Shown here piece by piece: positions 36,365 through 45,740 of a DNA stretch of 64,000 nt (position 1 is the stretch's first letter; every line of letters begins with the position of its first letter). The notes under the pieces are model-generated. The model was not told where the DNA came from, did not search any database, and saw nothing but the letters and a program-made list of their open reading frames with translations. Source of the stretch: Hypoxylon rubiginosum. Taxonomy: Eukaryota; Ascomycota; Sordariomycetes; Xylariales; Hypoxylaceae. The translations under genes and the position numbers were made by a program. The stretch lies in contig CADCXA010000030.1 in the NCBI GenBank assembly GCA_902806565.1, positions 1,178,001-1,242,000 of the forward strand. The letters are read 5' to 3'.

Positions 36365-38354
36365 ATGCAGCTTGTTACCACCGTCGCCCTTCTATCGGCG
36401 CTGCTGGTTCACGCCGGCACCGCTGCTGAAGATACCGCTTTCGTTACGGCGGCGCCTCATGCGGGGTCGGCTACTTCAGACGCCTACCCTCCAGATGGTA
36501 GTATGTAGTTATTAGAGTGAATCCTTTATTATATAACAGCAACACCGACCGCTAACAAATGCGAAAAGCTTCTGTGGACTCGGCGCTCTTCCCGCCTGAG
36601 GCCCAAGTCGGCTTCCAAGGCCCGACGCCTACGGGAGTCCAACCCGCTGCTATCCAAACAGCGGCGAGCTATCCGTATAATAGAGGACCGACGAACCAGT
36701 TCCCGCTCGTCGCGCCCCAGCCCCACGGCAAGGAGGAGACGTCGGAACAATTCGACATCACCAAGTATTGGGGCAACCTGTCACCTTGGTTTTCATTATC
36801 TTCCGCCGATTATGGACTGCCCGATGCCAATCCGCTCGCCCCCCAGGGCTGCAGCGTGACCCAGGTACATCTCCTGTACCGCCACGGCGCCCGGTATCCG
36901 ACTAGCGGCGCGGCGCCGGCCCAGTTCGCCGACAAGATCGCGAACGCGACCAAGGACGGCCTGCAGGTAAGCGGCGACCTGGCCTTCCTGTCCGACTGGA
37001 CCTACAAGCTCGGCGCCGAGCTGCTGACGCCGTTCGGGCGCAGCCAAGAGTTCCTGCTCGGGATCCAGCACCGCCAGCTCTACGGCCACCTCCTCAACAA
37101 CTTCACCGAGGCCGGCACCATCCCCGTCTTCAGGACCGAGTCCCAGGACCGCATGGTCAAGACCGCCGAGAACTTCGCCGCCGGCTTCTTCGGCGTGCCC
37201 GAGTACCTGGATCAGGTGAACATCGAGATCCTCGTCGAGGCGCCGGGGGTGAACAACTCGGGCGCACCGTACTATGTCTGCAACAACTCCGATGTCGAGA
37301 GCTTGGGGTATATCGGCAGTACCATGGCGTCGATTTTTGCGAACGATGCTTTTAATACTACTCTCGAACGTCTGAACTCGCAGGTAAACCAACGCCGCAC
37401 CGTCACTCAGGGCGGACAGATTACTGACCGTGACCGCGTAGGTATCTGGTCTCACTTTTACCCCGACCGACGCTATTGCTATGCTGCAGCTCTGCTCATA
37501 TGAGACGAACGCGCTCGGCTACTCTGCCTTCTGTGGGATATTTAGCGAAGAGGATTTCGTGAACTACGAATATTACTTTGACCTCGTACGTTTATACTTG
37601 CACAATGATACCTACCTGGTAAATGATATGCTAACCCGACCCCCAGTCCTTCTACTACAACAACGGCCCTGGCTCTCCCGTCGCAGCCGCCCAGGGCATG
37701 GCCTACCTTCAGGAGTTCGTCGCTCGTTTTACGGGCGAGTACCCGGAGGGTTGGTCAGCTATGAACTTGACCTACGACAATTCGTCTACCTACTTTCCCC
37801 TCAACCAGTCCATCTACGCCGACGCCACGCACGAGGTCGTCGTGCTCGACACCCTCATGGCCTTCAACCTGACGGCGCTGTTCAAGGGGCCGCCGCTAGA
37901 TGGTACCAAAAACCAGCGCGAGAACAGCTTCGTGGCTAGCAAGCTTGTGCCGTTCGCCACCCATTTCACCGCCCAGGTCCTCGAATGTCCAGCTTATCAG
38001 CCGACGAAGCAGATGAGGTTCCTCGTGTAAGTCTTTGCTTTTTTTTTTTTTTTTTTTCCTTCTCGATCTACGAGCCGCTTAATCCTCACATCCCGTTCTA
38101 TTTGGTTCATAAAAACTACATACTCACGTCTCGCCAGAAACGACGCCGTCGTACCCGTCGCGGACTCGTACGCGGGGTGCCCGGCGGACGAGCACGGGCT
38201 CTGCGCCTTCGACACGGTGGTGTCGGCGCTCCAGGACCGCGTCGCCGAGATTGACTTCGACTACGACTGCTTCGGCGACTACACGGCCGAGGCCGGCGTC
38301 GACTACAACGGCCGGGCCCCCCGGACCGGCAGTAGCAGCGGCAGCAGTAGCTAG
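36365..38354 (+). CDS. Secreted histidine acid phosphatase / phytase (563 aa to first stop)
   Basis: Releases phosphate from organic phosphates such as phytate outside the cell. Five exons: 36365-36500, 36569-37383, 37442-37585, 37647-38026, 38138-38354. A signal peptide (MQLVTTVALLSALLVHAGTAA) begins the protein. The phosphohistidine motif RHGARYPT and the proton-donor site ATHEVVVLDTL mark the branch-2 histidine phosphatase family. Several NxS/T sites and Cys residues fit an extracellular glycoprotein. All junctions keep frame (SQ/VSGLTFTPTD; DL/SFYYNNGPGSP; RFLV/NDAVV). The first intron ends in AAAG. The reading ends with a Gly/Ser-rich tail at TAG 38352-38354. The same frame stays open for 51 more codons with a GPI-type hydrophobic end (see the next entry). 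Confidence 0.9.
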
Positions 38355-38510
38355 GAAGAAAGCCCGCAGGCGTCAGGCGACGGCGGCGGCGGCCTGCAGA
38401 ACGGGGTTGGGGGAGGGCCGGGGCGGGGTGGGAGCGGAGACGTCGTCGCGCTGATGCTGGCGGGTTGTCTGGTCCTCGGGACGGTGGGCGTGTTGGTGTG
38501 GGGGCTGTAG
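38355..38510 (+). other. In-frame downstream extension coding a GPI-type tail after the TAG
   Basis: Directly after the phosphatase TAG, the same frame encodes 51 residues to a second TAG (38508-38510). First comes a Gly-rich spacer with small residues (SGDGGGG, GGSGD), then an uninterrupted run of about 22 hydrophobic residues (codons 38442-38507) ending at the C-terminus. This is the architecture of a GPI-anchor signal. Readthrough, a recent nonsense mutation, a sequencing error, or a small unrecognised intron are all possible. Confidence 0.6.
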
Positions 38511-39187
38511 GGTAGGGTAGGTGGGGTGGAGTTAGTGATGGATTGGGGGGATATTGGGGATATACACTAATCTCGTCGAGAGGCGAGTTTGGTGGTTATT
38601 TGGTGATGGAGTATGTAAACGGGCTCCCATCTCTCGTATGCGAGAGATCAAAAGCGACTTCGATGTCACAGCTTCCTTCTATGGAATGACTACCTTCGTG
38701 GTATAATACATACCAGGCATGTATACTGTGGGTCTGGTAACGGATACCCCCTTTCTTTTTTTTTTTAACTCTTTCATCTATTCGATAGAGTTTTCAAGCT
38801 TCGTCGTGAGCTGTATTTACCTATGTACATACCTAGCTTCAGCATTGTGGGCGTTAGAGAGCGCGGCTAAATTGATAGGTTTTCTGTTAGCCTCCTGCAC
38901 TCCGACTGTTTGACGCCTTCGATAGAATGTACAAGTACCTACCTTTACAAACCCGCCATGGTTCAGAACCAAAAGGAGCTGAAACAACGGCTTTATTAAC
39001 GTAAACTTAACTACAAAGGGCTGTCTGTATACACGGTAGGGGCTAAGTCCTCTTGTTCTTTGAACTTAGCTTACTCATCCTGGCTAACATTTCAGGCTCC
39101 CGTCTGAGGGCCTGCTCTCTACCTACTTAAATGCCCTCAAACGAATGAAATGAATTTTCTAATTTGCAACATTCATCATCTCGCAAA
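38511..39187. other. Intergenic region
   Basis: Phosphatase 3' region and upstream DNA of the orphan gene. It contains T-rich and GTACATACCTA-like words (38822-38832, 38932-38945). No gene is seen. Confidence 0.5.
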
Positions 39188-39957
39188 ATGCCTTCAGAAA
39201 TGTCTCTCCCAACACAAACAATTCGACTTATCGAACAACTCGAACGTCATAATATCCTGCTTGTTGAGTGGGAGCATGCTCTCTTAATCCGACTAGGCTA
39301 TCCACTCGTTCCTAATAGCGTAAGTTGTCTAGTATCTGAATATATCCAACGCTAAGTCATAAGTAGGATCTTGTCTTCCTCGTTCCTGATGAGCAGTTAC
39401 GTATAGTTGAGAAACGTGCTGCCGATATTGGCTATCACGCCGCCGATCGCGAGATATTACCCCCGAAATATCCATCCGAAGAGTGTAACCGAAGCCTTCG
39501 ATACATTATCCAAGACCCCGGCCATATTTGTTCTAGGGTTGTACTTCTGCCTTTATCCTGGACAGGCGTCTCCCTTGACGAGGTCGAACACCTTAGTGTC
39601 GTCGAAAACAATCTGCCTTGCTCGCTTTATACTCTGCCTGTATCTGTTGTCTGTACTGCTTTCGTGCGTATGGCAACTCGTGAGAAACGGGGCAGTAAAC
39701 TACGAATGGAAGCAATTGCCTCGTTATGTAACGTTATTGCGTACCATTTTTTTGATACGAGCTATGAAGGGGACTATTATGAGATACCGCCGGATGATCA
39801 GCCGCTATCCGAAAAGGAAGTCTTGCAAATGGCCAAGGCGGTTAACAATATTAAGAGATGGGAGATGAAGGAAGGCGAAGAATGGATCGGGAGCGAGCTG
39901 ATAAAAGCTATGACAGGAGCGATGTCTTATGATGACTTGCCTTGCAAGAATGATTGA
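39188..39957 (+). CDS. Orphan protein, possible degenerate nucleotidyltransferase-like fold (240 aa)
   Basis: Two exons (39188-39319, 39367-39957) with a phase-0 intron GTAAGT...GTAG. The joined reading runs without break: EHALLIRLGYPLVPNS then DLVFLVPDEQLRIVEKRAADIGYH. The layout (a helix with IEQLERHNI, an ALL-RLG segment, a strand with DLVFLVPDEQL, then a helix) is reminiscent of fungal minimal nucleotidyltransferase-like proteins, which have G-ALxxxG followed by D-x-x-hh-P-D-x-x-L. The catalytic acidic pair is not clear. I do not recognise the family with certainty. The gene sits 233 bp upstream of JDP-B on the same strand. No signal peptide or membrane segment is seen. Confidence 0.65.
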
Positions 39958-40190
39958 CCACGCTGTCATTGGCGGATTCGCCGTCAATTTGCTCGCCTAC
40001 TATCGCAGTACTCAACATATTGATGTTGAAATCAACTTTATTAATCATAAACAATGTAAAACGCACTCGATAGTTCAGTTAACCTATTAAATACATAACC
40101 TTGCGGCTCTACCGTCCTAATAAGTTCTTGTCCAGTCTTTGTCTCCTTCCAGGTACATAGCTACGTGCCGAGCTTTTACTCCTTTCAAAA

Positions 40191-41018
40191 ATGCCTGATC
40201 AACGAATGCCATTGTTTGACCCTTATGAGGTCCTTGGTGTCAGCTCCGATGCCGACGCCGCGACAATCAAGAAAGCATATCGCCAACTCTGCCTTCAATA
40301 TCACCCCGACAAGGCTGGCGAAGATAGTCACGAGACGTTTATTAAAATCCAAGAATCGTACGAATTTTTGTTTGATAGCGATCTGAGGGCGTTATATGAT
40401 AGCGTAATAAAAAAGCCGAAGCGCAGAAGAAAAACCCGGTCGAGTTCCTCTTTCCACCCCGACTGCACTCGGACCGAATCGACGAATGATTTCGAAGATG
40501 AGACCTCGAGAGCTAGCCCCCTGCGAGATTGGTACGTGAAAGGATCTAACCTGCTCCCACATAAAAAAGCATCCGTCAAGTTCCGAAGCCGATCTTGGGC
40601 TACGAAGACTATCGACGAAGCTACCAAGGTCCTAGACAATCTAGACAGGAACTTCCAGGATTTGTATAAGCGAGTCGATAAGTTCGCTCAAAGATCCGAG
40701 AAGCTTTTCTGGGATTCCCTACAACACATATCTCACGACATCGCCGAGAATAAATCGAAGATGACAGCAGCGGTAGAAAAGTCGGAAAAGATTACGAAAG
40801 GTCAGTGGGAAAACAAGCCCGAAGTCCTAGAAATACTCGATGCTCTTTATAGATTGACTGCAAGAGTTGATATTATGAAGAGGAAGCTTCCAGTGCTAGA
40901 GGAGACAGTGAACTCGTTAGAATCGGTGACGGACAACGAGGAGAGGAGGAGATTGAAACGACTGCTTAGAATGCAGGCTTCTCAGTGGAATACGGCCCCT
41001 AGACATAGATTTAACTAG
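40191..41018 (+). CDS. Orphan J-domain protein, paralogue B (275 aa)
   Basis: Single exon. A regular N-terminal J-domain (about residues 8-70: [26 protein letters not shown] at 38-40, [18 protein letters not shown]) predicts an HSP70 co-chaperone. A basic stretch [10 protein letters not shown] may be a nuclear signal. The helical C-terminal domain (about 125-270) contains [50 protein letters not shown] and [13 protein letters not shown], ending with [14 protein letters not shown]. The same landmarks, in the same order, occur in JDP-A. This copy has ordinary base composition, no Glu-rich tract and no insertion in the J-domain, so it may be closer to the ancestral form. Substrate unknown. Confidence 0.85.
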   Translation: MPDQRMPLFDPYEVLGVSSDADAATIKKAYRQLCLQYHPDKAGEDSHETFIKIQESYEFLFDSDLRALYDSVIKKPKRRRKTRSSSSFHPDCTRTESTNDFEDETSRASPLRDWYVKGSNLLPHKKASVKFRSRSWATKTIDEATKVLDNLDRNFQDLYKRVDKFAQRSEKLFWDSLQHISHDIAENKSKMTAAVEKSEKITKGQWENKPEVLEILDALYRLTARVDIMKRKLPVLEETVNSLESVTDNEERRRLKRLLRMQASQWNTAPRHRFN

Positions 41019-41086
41019 TTACATAAGTAGGAAACTAGGTAGGTAGATGGTTAGTCACTATTGGGTAACAGTGAACAATTTCAAAT

Positions 41087-41745
41087 TTAATCCTGAGTTT
41101 CAGTTGGCTGCACCGTGAAATCATGCGGCGGTCTCTCTCTTGCCCAGTCCTCCACGACAACCACCGTGAAGTTCCTCTCCGTGCTCGACTCGCTATTCCC
41201 CGTTAGCATTTGCCTGCCTAGGTACCTCTTATGCATGACAAGTTAACAAGACAAATGCAGCAATAGAAAAACATACTCGTCGGAATCGAATACGTAGCTG
41301 ATAGCAATATGAGCCTGTACATCCTGTTCGGGAAGAACCCGCGCCGACACAGACGCGCTCGAAGTTCCGTCGGCCGCGGTCAGCGTACAGCCCGCGTACT
41401 CGGAGGCCAGCGGCCTGCCGTCCGCGACGCCCTCGCAGTGTGCTGCGAACGGCGGTATACGCGCCGCGCCCTGGCCGTACTCGGCGGCGGAGACGTTGAA
41501 ATCTAGGGGCGGTGGTGTTAATTTCCGAGCTCGCTAATAGGGGGATCGACATGTGAAGAGAGAAAACGGGACTGCGTACCGTACCAGCCTGTTATGGGCG
41601 TGGCCGGGTTGCCGTGAGACTCTCCCGCTTGCCACTTCGCTATCTGCCATATGTACTCGTCGGTGGCAGCAAGACGGGGCGTGTTCCTGGGGACTGACGC
41701 CGCTGCTGTGACCGCTGCGCTGCCTAATAGAAGATTGAATAGCAT
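41087..41745 (-). CDS. Small secreted protein, unknown family (172 aa)
   Basis: Three exons: 41745-41580, 41502-41277, 41213-41087. Donors are GTACGC and GTATGT. Frame and phase agree across both junctions (GWY/DFNVSAAEYGQG; FDSDE/QMLTGNSESS). The N-terminus MLFNLLLGSAAVTAAASV is a likely signal peptide; longer in-frame starts at 41862 and 41814 would bury it. The mature part has a few Cys (AAHCEGVADG, YAGCTLTAADG), NxS/T sites, and no domain I recognise. It resembles small secreted proteins of plant-associated ascomycetes, but no role is claimed. It ends 69 bp from the convergent JDP-B stop. Confidence 0.65.
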
Positions 41746-42647
41746 GATGGTAAAACTGAGATTGACTGATGACAAGATTCGAGTTGAAAGGATTCCATGA
41801 AAATGGCTAGCCATATTATATATGGCGATTCTGTCAGTCCTAGCATGTTCTAGAGCTCTCATAACGCCATACTTGTGTTACGATGCCTACGGCTAAATAC
41901 AAACGTACGTCTGTTTGCAACGTTACTAGTAGCGCTAGAGTCGTATTCGAGAAATACGAAGTCCAGCCACCAAGTTTTATCACGAACGAGGTCAGCAGGT
42001 CGGGAAGAGCCAATAGGGGCCTACATGTGTTGGTTCCTGTTGTAAGAATGGTATGTGTATGGCGAAAGGATACGCAGCTACAGCAGGCAGGCTGGCTAGC
42101 AAACAAACAGCAAAATCTTGACTGAATTGCATTTCAACTTGATTAAACATTTATAGAACACAAAAATACCAGCTAATGGTTATGAAAATAGGTGCCTAAT
42201 GAGCCATGTTGTGCCCAAAAATACATGTAACCAGACTTAGTCGCTCAATTTATGATCTCAGCTCTGTCTGGGAATATGTTTCCTTCGTTATGTTTTCTCT
42301 CTCTCTACCAAATATCGTTGCTCGAAATCCTGTAGCTGCCGGTTGCGTTCCAATGCTCGATGTTGCTGAAGTTGCCGTATTAAATCTTGAAAAGACGTTA
42401 TCGTGAGCGCTCATATAAACAACGCTTTCCCTCCATCCGTAATAACTGATAACCCTCCGACGTAGTGAGTATGAAGCTCAAATAGCGAACGTATCCACCA
42501 TGCTATCGCCAAAACTGATAATGTACATCAAAAAGGAAATCCATCTCCAGAGCCAATCCGTCGTATCCTGATCCGTCTTCCTCCATTGTATAAAGGGGAG
42601 GGTTGGCTAAGCGTATGCGAAGCAGGTTATCGTGACATAGGCGGCGA
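41746..42647. other. Intergenic region
   Basis: Upstream DNA of the secreted-protein gene and 3' region of the next gene. Both genes are on the minus strand. No gene is seen; open frames here are short and lack typical protein composition. Confidence 0.5.
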
Positions 42648-43061
42648 TCAGTCTAGAATCTTGTTTCTGTAGAGGATCACTCCTGTAGCCTCGTCCTTGA
42701 GCATGGCGATCTTCTCGTGAATAAATGTCATGCTGATGTGTCTGTCGGCGTCGAGCTGGTGATGGAAGATACGGACATTGTTCTCCCTGTCGTAGATCGA
42801 GTGAAGCCTTCCAAAAGGTCCGTCACGGTACGTGATGAGAAGCTTTGGCTGAGCTGGCTTCTTCTGCGGCTCGGGTTTGGTCGGCTTGTTGATGATGATT
42901 CTGATCAACTTGCCCGGGCAGCGTCTCTTCTTGACGTTCGGCTCAGAGACGGGTAAGTCCACAAGCGAGATCGCTCGCTTGTTCTTACCCTCAACTGCGG
43001 GAGGTGTTTGGCTGGGGCTGGGGCTTGGGGTAAAGCTGAAGGCGTTGGCTTGGTCGTTCAT
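42648..43061 (-). CDS. Small basic orphan protein (137 aa)
   Basis: Single open frame from ATG 43061 to TAG 42648. Residues 1-30 are Ser/Pro-rich. A basic cluster VKKRRCPGKLIRIIINKPTK may be a nuclear signal. The second half (LLITYRDGPFGRLHSIYD, RIFHHQLDADRHI, IHEKIAMLKDEATGVILYRNK) has regular protein-like composition. No family is recognised. It could be a lineage-specific gene. Confidence 0.5.
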   Translation of the reverse strand: MNDQANAFSFTPSPSPSQTPPAVEGKNKRAISLVDLPVSEPNVKKRRCPGKLIRIIINKPTKPEPQKKPAQPKLLITYRDGPFGRLHSIYDRENNVRIFHHQLDADRHISMTFIHEKIAMLKDEATGVILYRNKILD

Positions 43062-44421
43062 TTTGAAGTGATGCTAGCAGCTCACGGTTGTAAAGAGTAC
43101 TATTTGTCGAGTTTAAGGCCTTGAGAATATGCTTGCTGTCAGAAGCAGAGGAGGGCAACTGGTAAAGTGCTTATGTATGAGATAGGCTTATGGACTGGAA
43201 AGGTCGTCTAGTATTGAATCTGCTCTTGTACTCGTATCGTGCTGCCTGCAATGTAGAGAAGAGAAGGTGGGAATCGGGGGGTCGACTGCTTCCAACTCAC
43301 ATCTCGAACGAACTGAAGTAGGTTTCACTAACCACTAGTAGGCAGTTATCGTAGCCTAATGTTAGAGCTCGAAATAGTCTCGGCTTGGTCCATCATCCCC
43401 TATGCGTCATCTGAAGCCGCCGAACACCAATCTGGGCTTTGATTCGCACTTAAGCTCATTAGTCTGACGATGGCTACAATAAGGGGCGTATATTCACGTC
43501 CTTACCAAACTCTAATGCATCAGGTACTCACCAAATATGTGTGGATTTCCGACTTGTAGCTTTGGTCCTGACCGTGACTCAACATGATTAGGGGTATTCG
43601 ACATATAATTAGCAATAGAACAGCAATGTGATGACCATATAAGATGACGAGATGGAATAGCATCCGAAAGAGAGGAGGTGTGTTTCCATTTCTTAAATGA
43701 TAGTTTTCAATAACACGCACTACTGTCTTTGAATTGGTAAGTGAGTAGAAGGAATATTCGAAGTTTACATGCATTACAACCCGAAACTTGGCCAAGGATC
43801 GAAACTTATAAAACACAGAGCATATGCAAGGAAACTTCCACAAAAATGGGGCCTAGATGGTGCCATTGCGACTTATATTCGTAGGATAACGAAAGCCTGA
43901 TGGGTAATAAACATCCACACGTATCCGAAACTTCTTAGTTTATAATGTTATTTCAAAGTATCGGGTTAGATCCGAGTATGGCTAAGCGAATACCAAATAG
44001 GTTTCGTAGAGTAACACCATCCTCTCAGTGAATGTATCCAGCTGATGGTGCGCCTAGAGACGAGAAAGCCTTAGTCACAAGAACCTATAAACACATCTGA
44101 AGATCATAATCAGACTGCGGGAAATGGTTCCTTTTCCATGTGGTCATGTAGGCTTGGCCAGTTTGAATGTGTTCGAGGCATGCCCAAAAGAGAAACGACG
44201 AAAAGCAACACGTAGTCACATACAACTCTATTGTCATTCATGTCGTAGAAAAATGATAAACACTAACAGAGAAGTACAATCATTTCGCATCAGTGATAGT
44301 ATTGAGCAACTAAATATCTAGATAGCCATGCTGGCCTTTCACGCCTCCCAACCGCGATTCTCATTTACGAGATCGCATCGAAATAATTCCAATTAATACA
44401 CGGATTATTACATAAGCCTTT
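43062..44421. other. Intergenic region with one microprotein candidate
   Basis: About 1.36 kb, AT-leaning. Apart from the 65-codon frame at 44124-44321 there is no gene-like signal. A minus-strand frame at 43520-43843 is rejected. Confidence 0.45.
44124..44321 (+). CDS. Candidate Cys/His microprotein (65 aa)
   Basis: ATG (GGAAATGG context) to TAG. It contains FPCGHVGL, EACPKEKRRK and YCHSCRRK, a C-x-H / C / C-x-x-C spacing that could bind zinc. It resembles the short cysteine-patterned fragments often found in fungal orphan genes. It may be a fragment of a longer, decayed gene or chance. Confidence 0.25.
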   Translation: MVPFPCGHVGLASLNVFEACPKEKRRKATRSHIQLYCHSCRRKMINTNREVQSFRISDSIEQLNI

Positions 44422-45089
44422 CTATTTCGAACCTCCTTGGACTGGCTTATCTTCGGGAGAGAAATTTAAGCTGACGCTGTTGACACAGTGTCGCTCGTCG
44501 GTCGGGGTAGGGTATCCCTCGCCCTTGAAGACATGGCCTAGGTGGCCACCGCAGTTGGCACAGCAAATCTCGATTCTAGTCATGCCTAGCGTGCTGTCTT
44601 CGTGCCTAGTGACGGCGCCGGGGATGCTGTCGAAATAGGCGGGCCAGCCGCAGCCGGACTTGAACTTGTGGTTGGCCTTGTACAAGGGTGCTTCGCATCC
44701 CGCGCACGTATACACTCCAGCGTCAGAGAAAAACTTGTCGTATTTCCCAGAAAACGGGGCTTCTGTTCCCTTTTGTCTGAGAACTCTGAATTGCTCTATA
44801 ATTATGTGTTAGTTTAAAAAAGTGGATGTTCACTTGCGGGAGGTTATCTGTGCTCACCTTTGGATAGGACGGCTCGCCACTCGTCAGGAGTTTTCTCTTC
44901 CGGATACGACATTTTGTTTGATACACTAGCACTGGAGCCAAAAAGACTGCCAAGGAACGGGATAATTGGCATAGACCTTAAAGTAGTTGGGTTACGCTGC
45001 AATGGCTGATGCGCAAAGGGTCGAACTCGAGATAAGTTAGATAAGGTATAGAAGGTTCGGAGAAGGTTGGGGAAGGGAAACAATCGCAT
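44422..45089 (-). CDS. Methionine-R-sulfoxide reductase B (201 aa)
   Basis: Reduces the R epimer of methionine sulfoxide in proteins, using thioredoxin. Two exons (45089-44858, 44795-44422). The junction restores SKEQFRVLRQKGTEAP. Zinc-binding pairs CAGC and CANC, the motif KSGCGWPAYFDSI, and the catalytic site RHCVNSVSLNF (Cys 181) are all present. The longest start (45089) adds an Arg-rich N-terminus (MRLFPFPNLLRTFYTLSNLSRVRPFA) typical of a mitochondrial presequence. Two later in-frame Met codons (MPIIPFLG; MSYPEEKTPDEW) could give a cytosolic form, so dual targeting is likely. Divergent from the ArfGAP gene. Confidence 0.94.
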
Positions 45090-45740
45090 GAGTTATCGAG
45101 GTATGTAGTTGGGAGATGATGGTGTGGTGAAGATAAGATGGTATGATGAGTGATTTATATATCAGTTGATATATGAGACTCTTTGGAATCGTGCTGTGAA
45201 ATTGGAGGGTTATGATTTGGAATCAACGTTGGCGGTGCATAAAGCATTTGAATAGAGTTGAGTACTAAGACCCCTGAAATCCAATTGATGTCGTCAGAGA
45301 GTTTGCCCCACATGTTCTGGAATCCTTGCCACCCTGCCACCCTGCCCGCCACCCTGCTACCTGCATATGTACATACCCGAGATACATGGACCTTAGGTAG
45401 CGGGTAACTGATAACGGATTAATTACATATAGCGATCGCCGATATCTCAAGAACCGCTTTGATTGATGGATATGTGAATTTATAAACGCTTAGGCCAGTT
45501 GAGGAAAGCCACAGTTTCATTGCATCTCATCTCCTTTAGAAGTGGCCCTTAGATCTCCATATCGGTGCCACACGAACAAGATACCTTTTCCACTCTACAC
45601 TCTACACCCTCGGCACCCCTTTCCGACCGACCTACTCCTTTGTCGGACTCTTCCTTTCATTCTACTCGCATAGATTCGTCAACCTAGTAGGGTGAAACAT
45701 CTTACCTATACTACTAATTCCAACCAGGAGGCATTGCACC
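45090..45740. promoter_or_regulatory. Shared divergent promoter MsrB / ArfGAP
   Basis: 651 bp between ATGs. It contains the GCCACCCT array (45328-45360) followed by ACCTGCATATGTACATACC, and a CT-rich leader before the ArfGAP start. Confidence 0.55.
45328..45360. repeat. Tandem GCCACCCT repeat, second copy
   Basis: GCCACCCT repeated with small interruptions, near-identical to 4523-4553. Confidence 0.75.

Noticed and set aside
36796..37455. 219-codon minus-strand frame across the phosphatase
   Set aside because: Shadow of a GC-rich exon with the RHG motif on the plus strand.
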